Assembly (NCBI GenBank): GCA_010015675.1
Contig: ML976988.1
Location: forward strand, 452,944-516,943
Direction of reading: 5' to 3'
Origin: Byssothecium circinans
Taxonomy: Eukaryota; Ascomycota; Dothideomycetes; Pleosporales; Massarinaceae
DNA length: 64,000 nucleotides
The notes below the pieces were generated by a model, which worked only from the letters and a program-made list of their open reading frames with translations, ran no database searches and was not told where the DNA came from. Positions 43,615 through 54,968 of the stretch are shown here, piece after piece (the first letter of the stretch is position 1; the number at the start of each line of letters is the position of its first letter). The position numbers were made by a program, and so were the translations under genes.

Positions 43615-46588
43615 GCCTGGAGTGGATGCGACATGCATTTTCTTCCGTTTCTCTTATTGGGGGTAGATTTCCAATGGCCGCCAGGTATACCCGTTTGTTC
43701 CTCCGTCATTCCACAGTGCCCGGAGATACCCTTACCACCTGGCGCAACCTGGGTCTGGAGTTTCACCGTGCCATTGTTTAATAGTGCTTGCTAGCATGCC
43801 TCGGAATTTGCCATAGTTCATTGAGTAGCCACCCAGAAGTAGTCGCCTGACATCGAGACGAGCCGTTGAAGCTGCTTGGTTTACAATCCGGATCAAAGGC
43901 CATCTGATTGGGTTTCAGACCATCTTCTACATTCATCCTACGTTGGCCGGATCGACAGTCGGATATTCTTCATACACTCCTTCTTTCCGGAACAATCTGC
44001 CATGGCTTGTATGGATATCACTCCGCTTCTGGATTGCCCAGTTTCATATGTTTGCTGTCGTAACCAGCCATGGAGGATACCACCAGCGCGGAGTTTCTGT
44101 TTTCTTGTTTCGGCTAATTTCCTTGAAAAACTCGCCACTTGTGTCACTATTAAAGCTTTCCCGTTCTTTCGTGCCGGTCCGATCTGTACCCAAATACTTT
44201 AAGGCTATTCAACGCATTCACGATCTTCTCATGTATATACCTTTCCGCTCACGATTTCCACGAAGAGGACGTTCCATGATCAGGATGGGCCGTTTGATAT
44301 TTGCATAGCGAGCAGGTAATGGCAGACAGTACGGAATTCAGAATGGCCAGTCACGTATCACCCTACGTTCACGCCGCTTGCGACCGTATACATCCTTGGG
44401 ATACTGCATACTACTAATCATACGTACAGGTATACACTTCAGGTTTCCGTTGTCCCAGGCCGCGGTGATGCCCAACCAGCTGCCACAATCTAAACCCCTC
44501 CGATTTAATGAAGCAAAATTTCCCGTCACATCCAGTCTCACCATGTTAACACTATTGACCCTCCCCACGCGTTGCGGTATCCCATGCCAATGGGTCGGGT
44601 CGCATCCCATAGCGGTCACTTTCCATCCCACGGGTTCATCTAACCTTGTAAGCGCCGCTTCCTCGGAATACCTACGAAAAGTGTGATCTAATCACGGTCC
44701 CACTCGCAGTGTGTTGTAGTGGTCTCGTCTACTATAACCGTTCACCTAGTCGTACATAGCTCCGATGCATGACTGTATGATTTGCATAATGTGAAGATGT
44801 AACGAAAGACATGTATGGGTCTGTGTGACTTAAGATGAATTATTCGAGATCGATTGAGTCCTTGCTCCCCTAGTATATGCGTGGACACTGAAAACTACTG
44901 CGAAATAGCCTCGCAAATACCTTCCCAACCATCACCTCACCTTTGCGGATTGTCTGACAGCAACACCAAATTCTTCTTCATCATCCAGCCATGCTTTGCA
45001 CATACCGCCCGATAAACATAACCTATAGATTTGACAAACTATTCCTCGCCGTACTCCTCGAAACAGCGAGCCGAACGATATATCAATTATATCAGCCATA
45101 CATTGACGCGCAGAATGTCCTGCGGCAGAGCAGAGCGGCACGTTGCCTTCTCGGCCCGCTTCGTCGTTCCTCGGGGCTCCGGGAAGGATCCGTGTGCGCG
45201 ATCTTCTGTCGGGTCCCTCCTTCACCGTACTAGATCGTCGATGGAAATTCCGTTCCTCGGCCCATCAAATGGAGAGATTTTGCTTTTGTTATTCGCATGT
45301 CAAGAGAAAATGACGTAATGGGTACTGCGTACCTGTGGGAAGGAGGGCAATGGCGTGACACGGTGAGAGAATTCAAGAGGCGGGTTTGAGGATGATGGGC
45401 AGCTTTGCAGGCGTTGGGCTTTGTGGGGATTATTGGGCGGTGGGCGGTGAACAATAATGGGAATGGGAAGGCGAGGAGTCGGGCCTTTTTGGGGGGGCCG
45501 CGGCGGTTGCTGGGCTGGCTGGGACTACTGTAGGTTTTGAAGGCTGGGGGAGGAGTGGGAGGGGGGTCTAGAACTTCTGGAAGGATTTGAGGACGAGGGA
45601 GGGTGGTATTATACATTTTTGTTTGAGGGTGAAGGTGTTTGTTGTAGGGAAAACGCGATTATTGGGGAGTTGCAGTACTACATTTTTTGATACCACCGCA
45701 CCCTCAACCTCTATGCGAACTATTTCCAAGCACATCCCTTGGTAGACTTCCTACTTTGCACTCTGTCGAATTTAAGTACTTAGTTCCTCTCATCAGGTCC
45801 CGTCTTCCCATATAAGTCCTCCTGCTTATTCGCATTCTTCTTCCCTTCAATGAGTCTTCGATGAGTCCGATGTGGCCCCGTAGTGTGCCTTCTATTTTGT
45901 CCAGACGTGCTTCTTGCTCTCCCAGGTTGTGGGTTAGGCGGGGGAGGAGGTAGGGGGTTGAAGTGCCGATTGCGAGGAGGTTGAGGGCTGTGGAAAGGAG
46001 GCCGGTTGTTGGTGTTGGTGGTGGCATTTTGTGGGGTTGGATGGTAGGAGTTGGGAGATGGTCGAGGATGGAGGGGAGGTTGCTATGATAGTGGAGGCTC
46101 CATTAGATGTCTGGAAGTGAATTGAAGACGGTATGGAAGCTGGTACTCCGTACGACGATGGATGTTCTGTTTGATGTCGTAGACGTTTTGAGTGGTCACG
46201 GGTTGATGACGACATGGATTAGGATGGCTAAAGACGGTAGGAAAGATGCTATGACAAAGGAGGTGCTGTTGGATGATATTTGAGTGTTCATAGAACGATG
46301 ACGTCGAATGAGACGGCTTAAGACGATTGCAAAAGAGTGGGAATGATTTGTAAAGATTTCAACAGCATGTCGAAAATCTCAATGTGAGAATTCTCAAACT
46401 TCTTGAACGATTGCGTGTTCATCACTGGAGTGTGAGAAATCGAAGATCATCCGCGCGATCGGAAATTGAATGACGCGCATGCACGGGATCGCGGGAAGAC
46501 GCGACACCACCGCCAGCAAAAACACTTCTCACGCGACTCCATCTCTATTAAACCGCGCCCAAAATGCGATAGCCTCTCAGCGACCGCG
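43615..46588. other. 3-kb intergenic region with one weak minus-strand candidate
   Basis: No gene recognised except the weak candidate at 45704-46027. Frames at 43876-44308 (+) and 45230-45616 (-) have no domain. The final 150 bases form the polymerase eta promoter region. Confidence 0.4.
45704..46027 (-). CDS. Possible small protein, 107 residues
   Basis: The frame starts MPPPTPTTGLLSTALNLLA and contains YLLPRLTHNLGEQEARLDK then EGTLRGHIGLIEDSL, an amphipathic helical stretch that looks more protein-like than chance frames nearby. An upstream overlapping frame (46215-45934) is Ser/Pro-rich and unlikely. No family was recognised and no introns are required. Confidence 0.3.
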   Translation of the reverse strand: MPPPTPTTGLLSTALNLLAIGTSTPYLLPRLTHNLGEQEARLDKIEGTLRGHIGLIEDSLKGRRMRISRRTYMGRRDLMRGTKYLNSTECKVGSLPRDVLGNSSHRG

Positions 46589-48805
46589 ATGCCCTCACCA
46601 GCTCCATTCTTCGCCTCCTTGCCGCTCTCCATAACCTCTCCCCGCCGCACACCCAAATCGCGCTTCACCTACAAGCAACTACACCAGCTCAAGTCCTACA
46701 GCCCGCAAACGCCGCTCCGCGTAATCGCCCATGTTGACCTCGACGCCTTCTACGCGCAATGCGAAACCGTTCGTCTTGGCATTGACCCCTCCAAGCCGCT
46801 CGCGGTCCAGCAATGGCAAGGCCTGATCGCTATAAACTACCCCGCGCGAGCGTATGGACTCAATAGACATGTGACGAATACCGAGGCTATGAAAGTGTGC
46901 CCCGAGTTGATACTACAACATGTGGCTACGTGGAAAGAAGGGGATGAGAAATGGGCGTATCATGAAGAGGCGTTCAAGCATATTGCTACGCACAAAGTGT
47001 CTCTGGACCCGTATCGCATGGAGAGTCGCAAGATTTTGAAGTGCATAAAGGAAACTTTACCTGAGAAGGAACAACGCGTTGAGAAGGCGAGTATTGATGA
47101 GGTGTTTATGGATCTGAGTGCGCAGGTACATGGTATTCTTTTGGAGAGGTATCCAGAATTGAGAGATCCACCACCATATGACGACCCAAGCGAGTACCTG
47201 CCCAAAGTGCCGACTACGGTTTTAGATTGGAAGGCCGATGCCTTGGTGGAGACAGGTGATGAGGATGGGGAAATCAAGGATCCGGACTGGGACGATGTGT
47301 GTATGGTCATTGCATCTGAGATCGTGCGGGATGTAAGGGCGCAAGTTAAAGAGCAGCTTGGGTATACGTGCTCGGGTGGCATTGCGAAGAACAAGATGAT
47401 AGCGAAGTTGGGATCGGGGTACAAGAAGCCAAATCAGCAGACAGTGATACGGAATCGCGCTGTGCAGCACTTTCTGGGCGAGATGAAGTTCACAAAGATC
47501 AGGATGTTGGGCGGGAAGCTCGGCGACGAGGTGGTTGCAATGTTCGGTACGGATAAAGTCAAAGAGCTTCTTGAACAGCCACTGGAGCAACTCAAGCGAC
47601 TAGGCGACGACACAGGGTCTTGGCTATACAATACAATTCGTGGAGAGGATCACAGCGAGGTCAATCCGAGGACACAGATCAAGAGTATGCTGTCGGCAAA
47701 GTCGTTTCGGCCTTGTATCAACTCCTTCGAGCAAGGTGTTCGATGGCTGCGCATTTTTGTTGCAGATATCTTCTCGCGATGTGTTGAGGAAGGCGTTTTG
47801 GAGAACAAGAGGAGGCCGAAGACTATCAATCTCCACCATCGACAAGGCGCACACACGAGGAGTCGGCAGAGTCCTATTCCACAAGGCAAGCCTTTGAGCG
47901 AGGCTATATTGTTTGATCTGGCGAAGAATTTGCTCGCTCAAGTTGTCGTTGATGGGAGGGCGTGGCCTTGTGCTAATCTATCACTCAGCGTTGGAGGTTT
48001 TGAGGATGGTATCACGAATAACAAGGGCATTGGAGGCTTTTTGGTCAGAGGAGAACAGGCGAAGGCCATGCTGTCGACTGGTCGATCCTCAATGAGTGGA
48101 GGCGAGCCATCAGCGAAGCGCAAGCGGACGAAGGGGAATATCAAGAACTTTTTTGGGCCGCCGAGTAAAGAGAAGAAGGAATTCGATGCTGCGAGGGCGG
48201 TGTTGAGAGCTCATCAAGAATCTACGAGAGAGGAGGACGAGGACGAGGACGAAGTCAACGACCAAGACGACGATGAATTCGGCGCCCCACCGCAAGATGA
48301 GCCTTATCATAATCCCGTAATACCAACAGCAGTCCGTCATGAATCCACAGCCTCCGATGCATTCACAGCCAGCACTCCACCCTCAGCCCAGCCACACATC
48401 AACGAACCACTACCTACCCAGCCACACATCAAGAACGAACCACTACTTACCCAACCACACATTAAAGACGAACCGCCCCCTACCCAACAGCTCCACGACG
48501 TACATCCCAAGGCACAAACGCACCAGCAAAAGAAGATACATACATACTTCTGCGACAAATGCAACATGCATCTCCCGACGACGGAGAGAGCGGAACATGA
48601 AGACTATCACTTCGCTATCGATCTGTCGAGGGAGATTCGCCAGGGAAATCGGAATCTAGCTCAGCCTCCACCCTCAGCCGGGAAGAAGACGCCAGCTGCA
48701 CCGAAACCGGGGAGAGGGAGGGGGCGACCGCCTGGGAGTGGTGGGAGCGCGGGTGCGAGGGTGGAGAAAGGGCAAGCGAAGTTGGCTTTTGGGAGGCAGG
48801 GATGA
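46589..48805 (+). CDS. rad30: DNA polymerase eta (Y-family translesion polymerase)
   Basis: Single exon, 738 residues from the ATG at 46589; the frame is open upstream to about 46466 but without ATG. The Y-family palm motifs carry the catalytic acidic residues: AHVDLDAFYAQCE (about residues 46-58) and EKASIDEVFMDLS (about 165-177). VQQWQGLIAINYPARAYGL is the finger region that contacts template and nucleotide, and GGIAKNKMIAKLGSGYKKPNQQT is typical of Pol eta (split here as GGIAKNKMIAKLGS and GYKKPNQQT). A little-finger domain follows. A C2H2 ubiquitin-binding zinc finger lies at about 650-675 (CDKCNMHLP...EHEDYH), and the C-terminus ends KGQAKLAFGRQG, a possible degenerate PCNA-binding motif. 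The enzyme bypasses UV-induced cyclobutane dimers after recruitment by ubiquitinated PCNA. Nucleus. A proline/His repeat (PLPTQPHIKNEP-like units) precedes the finger. Confidence 0.95.
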   Translation: MPSPAPFFASLPLSITSPRRTPKSRFTYKQLHQLKSYSPQTPLRVIAHVDLDAFYAQCETVRLGIDPSKPLAVQQWQGLIAINYPARAYGLNRHVTNTEAMKVCPELILQHVATWKEGDEKWAYHEEAFKHIATHKVSLDPYRMESRKILKCIKETLPEKEQRVEKASIDEVFMDLSAQVHGILLERYPELRDPPPYDDPSEYLPKVPTTVLDWKADALVETGDEDGEIKDPDWDDVCMVIASEIVRDVRAQVKEQLGYTCSGGIAKNKMIAKLGSGYKKPNQQTVIRNRAVQHFLGEMKFTKIRMLGGKLGDEVVAMFGTDKVKELLEQPLEQLKRLGDDTGSWLYNTIRGEDHSEVNPRTQIKSMLSAKSFRPCINSFEQGVRWLRIFVADIFSRCVEEGVLENKRRPKTINLHHRQGAHTRSRQSPIPQGKPLSEAILFDLAKNLLAQVVVDGRAWPCANLSLSVGGFEDGITNNKGIGGFLVRGEQAKAMLSTGRSSMSGGEPSAKRKRTKGNIKNFFGPPSKEKKEFDAARAVLRAHQESTREEDEDEDEVNDQDDDEFGAPPQDEPYHNPVIPTAVRHESTASDAFTASTPPSAQPHINEPLPTQPHIKNEPLLTQPHIKDEPPPTQQLHDVHPKAQTHQQKKIHTYFCDKCNMHLPTTERAEHEDYHFAIDLSREIRQGNRNLAQPPPSAGKKTPAAPKPGRGRGRPPGSGGSAGARVEKGQAKLAFGRQG

Positions 48806-49587
48806 TTGGAGCGAGGGAGATGGATGGAGCGGATATAACAATTTACCTCCATTGTCATTTTCGAATTCGTGGTAATATCGTCGAGTCGGCCTCATCGGGA
48901 ACACGAAGCATCTCGAACAGGCTCACTACGGGTACTGGATCTGTGCAACATCCCTCACGCGATATGAAGCCCGGCCAGTGAGTAATTGGAAGCGATGCAT
49001 CACTAGCAAGTGATACGCGAGTTCGGCCTCAAAATATAGTTTCGGGAGTCATACTTGCATAATTACGGTAGGACATGTACCCAGGCCGCGACCCTTTGAG
49101 AGAAGCTCGTGTATGTGACTGCACATCCTACTTGGGCGCTAAAACAACTTCACCGGCATCGCCGTTTAAGCAGCGAACTGTAACTCAGCTTGAACGTTTT
49201 AATTTTAGTCTCACTCATGGTTTGCTCAGGGGCATGTTCGGACTCCAGAGTACTGGGAACCAACATGCGGTTTTAGCCCCCTCATGCTTATGTGTAAGGG
49301 TGCGGCGTAGTTCTGTTGGTATGCTGTTGAAACATGCACTGCAACAACGTTTGTTTTGTGCGGATCGCGACAGACCAATGAACAGTATTTTCCAAGCACC
49401 ATAACGGGGCGCAGACGACAGACGACTTCTTGGATTGATACACTCAGCCTCCAGTGGGCATGTGCGCTTACTGCACCTCTAGCCAGCTCATATGTATTTA
49501 CTTGTATTCTCTCGAGTAGCTTCTCTCCAACAATTCCAACGCTTCTTGACCGAGCCCCACAAAGATCTTTGAATTCATTCGTTAGCC
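48806..49587. other. Intergenic, promoter of the PD-(D/E)XK-like gene
   Basis: 780 bases without a recognisable gene. The next start codon has a good context (GCCATGG). Confidence 0.4.
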
Positions 49588-52209
49588 ATGGTCAAGAAGA
49601 GAAAGCACGATGAGTATCGGAATCTCGAAAGACAGGTAGAGTCGGCGGACATCGAATTTGAGTTTCCATCGTCTACCAACGTACCCTCCAAATATGCAGC
49701 AACATTCAATGATGTACGCACCCTGGGGCGCACGCAATATTTCCACTACCCATCCTTGCGGAATGGAACCTCTGTAGAGCAGCCTTGGCAGAAAGCAAAC
49801 AAAGAAAAGACGATTCAACTCATGCTCGCAGCATCTGGCTGTCGAGGTCGAGGCTACCCCGAGGCTCATTGGAGACACAAAGTTGAGCCAGAGATTTTCA
49901 GAGGGTTCAGCAATGAAGTGCAATGGTTCGTCTCACTTATCCCATCCTACGTAAGGCGTTAACGCTCTTAGCAAACAATGTCTCAAAAGGCTATGGAGAT
50001 CGGAAGTGGAAGCCAACCCAGAGGCAAGCAATGGCTGTCCAGTTTCCTTGAGATCTCGTCAACAAAAAAGGCAGCCATGCACATGTCCCACGAGTTCCAA
50101 AATGCTCAATCAGTATGCTCAACTCTGTGTCTATCAGTCGACTTACTAATTGCGTCATCAGCTCGAGTTCTAATGCAAGCTTATTTCACCATCAATTCGA
50201 AGCATGGGCGCTGGGTCATGACTCTTCTACGAATACTCCAAGGAAGAGGCCTGACGGCATTGTAGGACTACAGCAGACACAATTCAACGACCTGTTACAG
50301 TCACGATACATCCATAGGACTACAGGCACTTCTGCCCCAAAAATTCTGGAAGATGTCATCGAGACATGCATCCATACCGCTAAGCGCGGCTCATTGCTAA
50401 TGTTCCCATTTCTTTTCTCAGAGGCGAAACGCGACAGAAGCGCTGATAGCTTCTACGACATGGAGATCCAAACAGCACTTCCCATCCAACGTGCACTGAA
50501 ACTCCAACTCGACCTCCAAAACACCTATGGAAATTCCATGAAACCCCCGGGAGGGCCATTGGTATGGTTCTTAGCCAACCGTGGCGAGCTTTGGCGGGTA
50601 TATGGTGCCTATACGCAAGAAAGGGCTGGAAAGACGATGTTTGTATGTGTCCAGAGTCTGGCAATATATCCTTCACTGTTGCTGACCTATCCAGCTAATT
50701 CGTCAACTTTGGACTGGCAGTATCGATGGCCCCGACCACGCCCTACAGCTCATACTGATCATCGACTATATTGTGGACTGGGCTCGAGACATCTATATAC
50801 CAAACACTCTACGTCAACTGAAATCGCTCGTTACCACCGGCAACCTTAATATTCGAAGCCTCGATTATGGCCCAGACGACAGCCTAGAGTCTATGCATGC
50901 GCAGGGAAGGACGCTACAACTAACGCTTCTACCGAAGAAATCTACGAGCGAATCAATAGCCGACCTAGTGGATGCTTTGGATAGTCAAAGACTCGACAAG
51001 GAAATCTCACTGGATAGCTTCACCACGTCTACTGGCATTGCTAGGGATGCGACGCGAATTCAGTCGCGGCTCAGAGGGGTTGTCATTACCTGCGCTAATG
51101 TCAACGCCATCGCTTCTACCTTCCGAGGAGCCGACGAAGCCAATCGGTTCTTTGAGTCGGTGCTATCCTCCCTCAGCTGTCACTGTATCGCACTGGAAGA
51201 TCAGAACGCACTCAACATCATTGAAGAAGCATGGACTGGCCACGCTCGTGGGAGCTCCCACAAATCCCATGCCAAACGCACATTCTTGAATTACTCGCTT
51301 GGAAACCCACCCAAGAAGATCGCAATCTACGCTCACGTCCGCATGTCGTACTATATCGACGCCATGTGGGAACAGGTCCGAGAGCTGACATATCTGGCCA
51401 TCACTTCTGATGCACGAGACCTTCTGATCGAGCGCATCGGTGTCGTGGAGACCCCTTCAGAAACCTCTGAACCGCTAGCATCGAGCTCCGAGGTCATATC
51501 AGCATTGGACCGTCTTCGGAAGAGCAGCGTACGAGACGACTTCAGAGCTTCGCTCAAGCGGGGCACATATACGATGACCGCAGAGGAATGGCCCGGAGCT
51601 TCCATCGCTATGGACCGACGCGGCATCTCGCACAACATGGGGGACTTCAAAATTACAATATCTGAAGACAAAGACCCACAGGGCACAGGCGTCCAAGTGC
51701 AAGACCTCATTACCACATGTTTCGACAATTATCGATTCCAAAACCAGGACTTGTTTGAACCTTACCTCCGTTCTTCAACCCGCACAGACTGCGGAGATAG
51801 GCCTCTTTGGCGAAACTGGATCAAGGGCGACCGTCTCCCCCTCCACCACCAACACCTCGACATGGTCCTCGTCTACTCAGATATTCCGGCCGGGACTTCG
51901 AGTTCTGTGGGTATGCGGCAACAGTACTGTCTCTACGTCCTGGACGGAAATGTGCATCGGTTGAACACTGCTACTATCGTTATGAAACTTGAGCAGACAC
52001 TGTCGAGGAGTAGGATGTATTGTACGGTGCGAAAAACAAATATGGGGCGTGATGCTTCTGCTTGGCAGGATAATCGCGAGACGTATGTGTTCTCGGTCGC
52101 GTGTGGGGAGCGGAGGGGAGCTTTTCAGGTTTCAACGAAGAGGCTAAGGAATGATTTCTGTGTGTGGATGGAGGAGCTGGCTGCATTGAAGTGTGATGGG
52201 AAGCTTTGA
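49588..52209 (+). CDS. Orphan fungal protein with PD-(D/E)XK nuclease-like motifs
   Basis: Exons 49588-49925, 49972-50112, 50162-50642 and 50695-52209 (introns 46, 49 and 52 bp) give 824 residues with consistent phases. Around residues 190-250 there is RKRPDGIVGLQ followed by MFPFLFSEAKRD, so an Asp and an E-x-K stand in the order and spacing seen in PD-(D/E)XK folds. Next come helices (EIQTALPIQRALKLQLDLQ) and WFLANRGELWRVYGAY. The C-terminal about 500 residues have no recognised domain, but contain a short basic segment (SHKSHAKRTFLNYSL). Proteins of this composition occur as lineage-specific genes in filamentous fungi. A nuclease or restriction-like role is inference from two short motifs. 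No neighbouring gene supports a system, and no signal peptide is seen. Confidence 0.7.
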
Positions 52210-52784
52210 TGGCTTCTTGAGTCGAGATTGAGGATGAGTAGTTTTATTATGTTTTCTTTGGGTACAACGAGTGCGTCTGCTGATCGACCTCCTTGACAAT
52301 CCTTTCTCCGCTCTTTTCTTTCTGCGCATTTGTACAAGATGTTCATTTCTTTTTGCAGTCCTTTGTATGTTCTTTTCGTTATCTTTGTACCGTCTGGTTA
52401 CATCATACGTCGCGAAATAGGCATGACGTGCACTGTTTTTAAAGTTCTTCTTAATAGGTTAGTTAGAGTTCAATTAAATCATTCGTTGAATTCCAGTCCT
52501 ATTGCTTCAAGTGAAGTCGTGGGACGTAGGGGAGAGCCATTTCAAGAAAAAAATAGTAACCAAACCCTATTTCTTAAGTATTTCCAAGTGAGAAAGACAG
52601 CGGGGTGATTGATTCATGCAAGAACTAAAACGAAGTGTCGAGCAGGCTCAAATTCTTATGGAGCTTGACATGATGAAGAAAATGTAAGGACAGCGTTGAA
52701 GTTGAGGCTGAAGCCAAATGCTGCCACTAGTATGATCGAAAGCACTGTATGGACCCGACAACACTGCTCGCTCCTTGATCAACT
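52210..52784. other. Intergenic between convergent genes
   Basis: 575 bases; the 3' flanks of the nuclease-like gene (+) and the multi-pass membrane gene (-). T-rich segments around 52310-52400 may carry polyadenylation signals. No gene seen. Confidence 0.4.
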
Positions 52785-54968
52785 TCACACTCTCTTCCTC
52801 AGCGATAACGTTTCATCAACAGTCCCAAACCCCAGCCTCTTCCCTGCAGCCCCCCCTACCATAGCATCACCGATAATTAGCTCCCCATACCTGATCTTCA
52901 ACTCCTTCAACTCTTTTGACACATCATCCGTAGCCACCGTCTCCCCCTTTCCATTCGCTCCCCTGCTCACAACTAATCGTTCCATCTCTGTATCACCCCT
53001 CGTAGCCATCATAATCTGAAGAAAGCCGCCGTCCGTTGCTCCAACGTCATTCCGATACAATGATACAAGACCGATGATAGAGAAAATAGCCGCCACTCCA
53101 AGACAGACACTGTATGGAATGATGAGGTTTCGGGGCTGGGAAAACCGATACGTACCCGCGTATCGCGTCGTTGTGACGGGTGTCATTTGCCACCAGGTAC
53201 CGAGGGAGAGCGCGGAAATAGTCAAGTTAGTCAGGGCGGAGTTGAGAATATCTTGGTTGATGTGGATATCTTTTCGAGGGTCGAAGTCGTTGTATAGATC
53301 GGCATAGGCCTTCGAACCGTTGAAGCGGTTGGTATGAAAGATTGACCCGAGAAGCTCATTTTGATTTTCACAAAGGTTGTAACAGAGGTTGTGGGTATCG
53401 GCTATGTTCATCATGTAAGCAATGCGTGCTACCCGTTCACCAAATCGGCACCAAACTTGATGGAAACTTACAGCGTTCTTTAGGAGTGTATCTCATCATG
53501 GTCCCATTTTCAAGCGTATGTGACGTCCCATTTTTTGAATCCGCTAATAAGATACCTTCTTCCCATTCTCCTTTCAAAGGTTTCAGAAGTGCGAGAAACA
53601 GAGTCGCATAGTCCCAATTAGGGAACTGTTCAGTCACTTCCCGAATGTACGTCTGTAGGCCTGGATCATAGGTCGTAATGTTGGCTTGACTGGTTGACCC
53701 TGTCCGTTCATTCGATGCTATCAGCCATGAATAAGAGATAGTTTGGGGCGGAATTGAGAAGGGTTGAATGTCATTAGCAGCAAGCTCAATTTGTCGTTGG
53801 CCCCGTGTGTATGTGACGTTAACATCATGGCGTTTGGTATACATTCTGCAAGAAAGCTCCTGCGTTTGTACTTTGATACCGTATGTGGCGTTGCTACCAT
53901 TATTGGGATATGACGTATAAAGGCCTAAGAGCTGGTAATGCATTAGTGACCCTGATATCGATGATCCACGCAGCAAGTAAAGGCTGATTTGAACGTACCG
54001 AGCGCCGTTGCATGGAGATAGAGAAAGGTTTCTTCGTCTTATTAGCTGGCGTCCATAAAGACGCCTGATAATCCAATGACCATGCGACACCGGTAGTTAC
54101 CGTCTGTGGCAGATCAACCTTTGTGTGTTTCACGTATTTCGGTTCGATTATATCGTTATATGTCGTCTCGTTGCAAAGGACTTGTGGAGCTCGAAATTGA
54201 ATCCGGTAGCTGGAGTTTTCACCTGCATAAACAGGTAAATCAAGAATCTCGCCAGTCATGACCAAAACCTTTCCCAGATTCTGTAAACTTGATTGTGGGG
54301 GGCTATCTGTGTTAAGATGCGGGCCTTTCCGGTTTCATGAAAGAGTACCTACGTACTTGTACCAATACTGTGCGGTATGGTGGGTTTGGTTGGCTGTGGA
54401 CGTGTGGAAACCCGTCCCAAGCGTTGGGTGTTGGCTCGCGGAAATGTTGAGCATAGGATTGAAGCTCTTCGCGGGGTCTGGACTCATAACCGAGATGTTG
54501 AGGTTGCTCGTGGGAGAGTAAGGTTCTAATTCGACGGTCAAAGCTCCCGGGGGATATATGGTCGCGATTCCAATCCACCAGATGGATAGTGCCATAAGAA
54601 ATAGTAGCGGTGCCCTCACAATACTTCTGGGATTCGATAGAGCTATGACGTTAGATCTCAATAAAAACATCTCCTCTATGATTGAGACCGATGTCGCAGA
54701 ATTTCGCAGAATGTGCCATAGATGCTGGGTGAAGCAGGTTCCGACCCCAGCCGTAAAGGAGGCCTTGAACATTGTGACCAACAAGAGGGATATAGCTGAG
54801 ACTTGCGATTGATCGAGATAGCCATCTTCAGAGAGCGTACCATCGAGCACGCGAAATAGAAGATAGTGTGCGATAGCGGAGAGGAGTGCTTCAATATGAT
54901 GAGCGCGGTTTAACGGGAATTGTTGACAACGTACAAGCTAGAAGAAAGCCGAGGATTAATGAGACCAT
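52785..54968 (-). CDS. Multi-pass fungal membrane protein (formylmethionine-deformylase-like family by annotation)
   Basis: Five exons, 54968-54935, 54888-54349, 54306-53999, 53931-53472 and 53428-52785 (introns 46, 42, 67 and 43 bp), give 661 residues. It begins with a short hydrophobic segment (MVSLILGFLLASLLSAIAHYLLF), then VSAISLLLVTMFKASFTAGV, a third span (RAPLLFLMALSIWWIGIA) and the motif YPPGALTVELEPYS. A large N-glycosylation-rich extracellular region follows (many N-x-S/T sites, and AGENSSYRIQFRAPQ, SYPNNGSNATYG, ERTGSTSQANITTYD). Another span (LIIPYSVCLGVAAIFSIIGLVSLY) and a cytoplasmic tail end it. This architecture is common in Pezizomycotina expansions that databases label by loose similarity; no deformylase motif is present, so the label should not be taken as function. 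The start could lie further upstream, since exon 1 has only 34 coding bases. Confidence 0.82.

Noticed and set aside
46466..46588. Upstream extension of polymerase eta
   Set aside because: Open frame but begins with TTG, not ATG; ATG at 46589 is the first in frame.
52785..54968. Peptide deformylase activity for the multi-pass protein
   Set aside because: The family name comes from loose database similarity; no HExxH or other deformylase motif is present.
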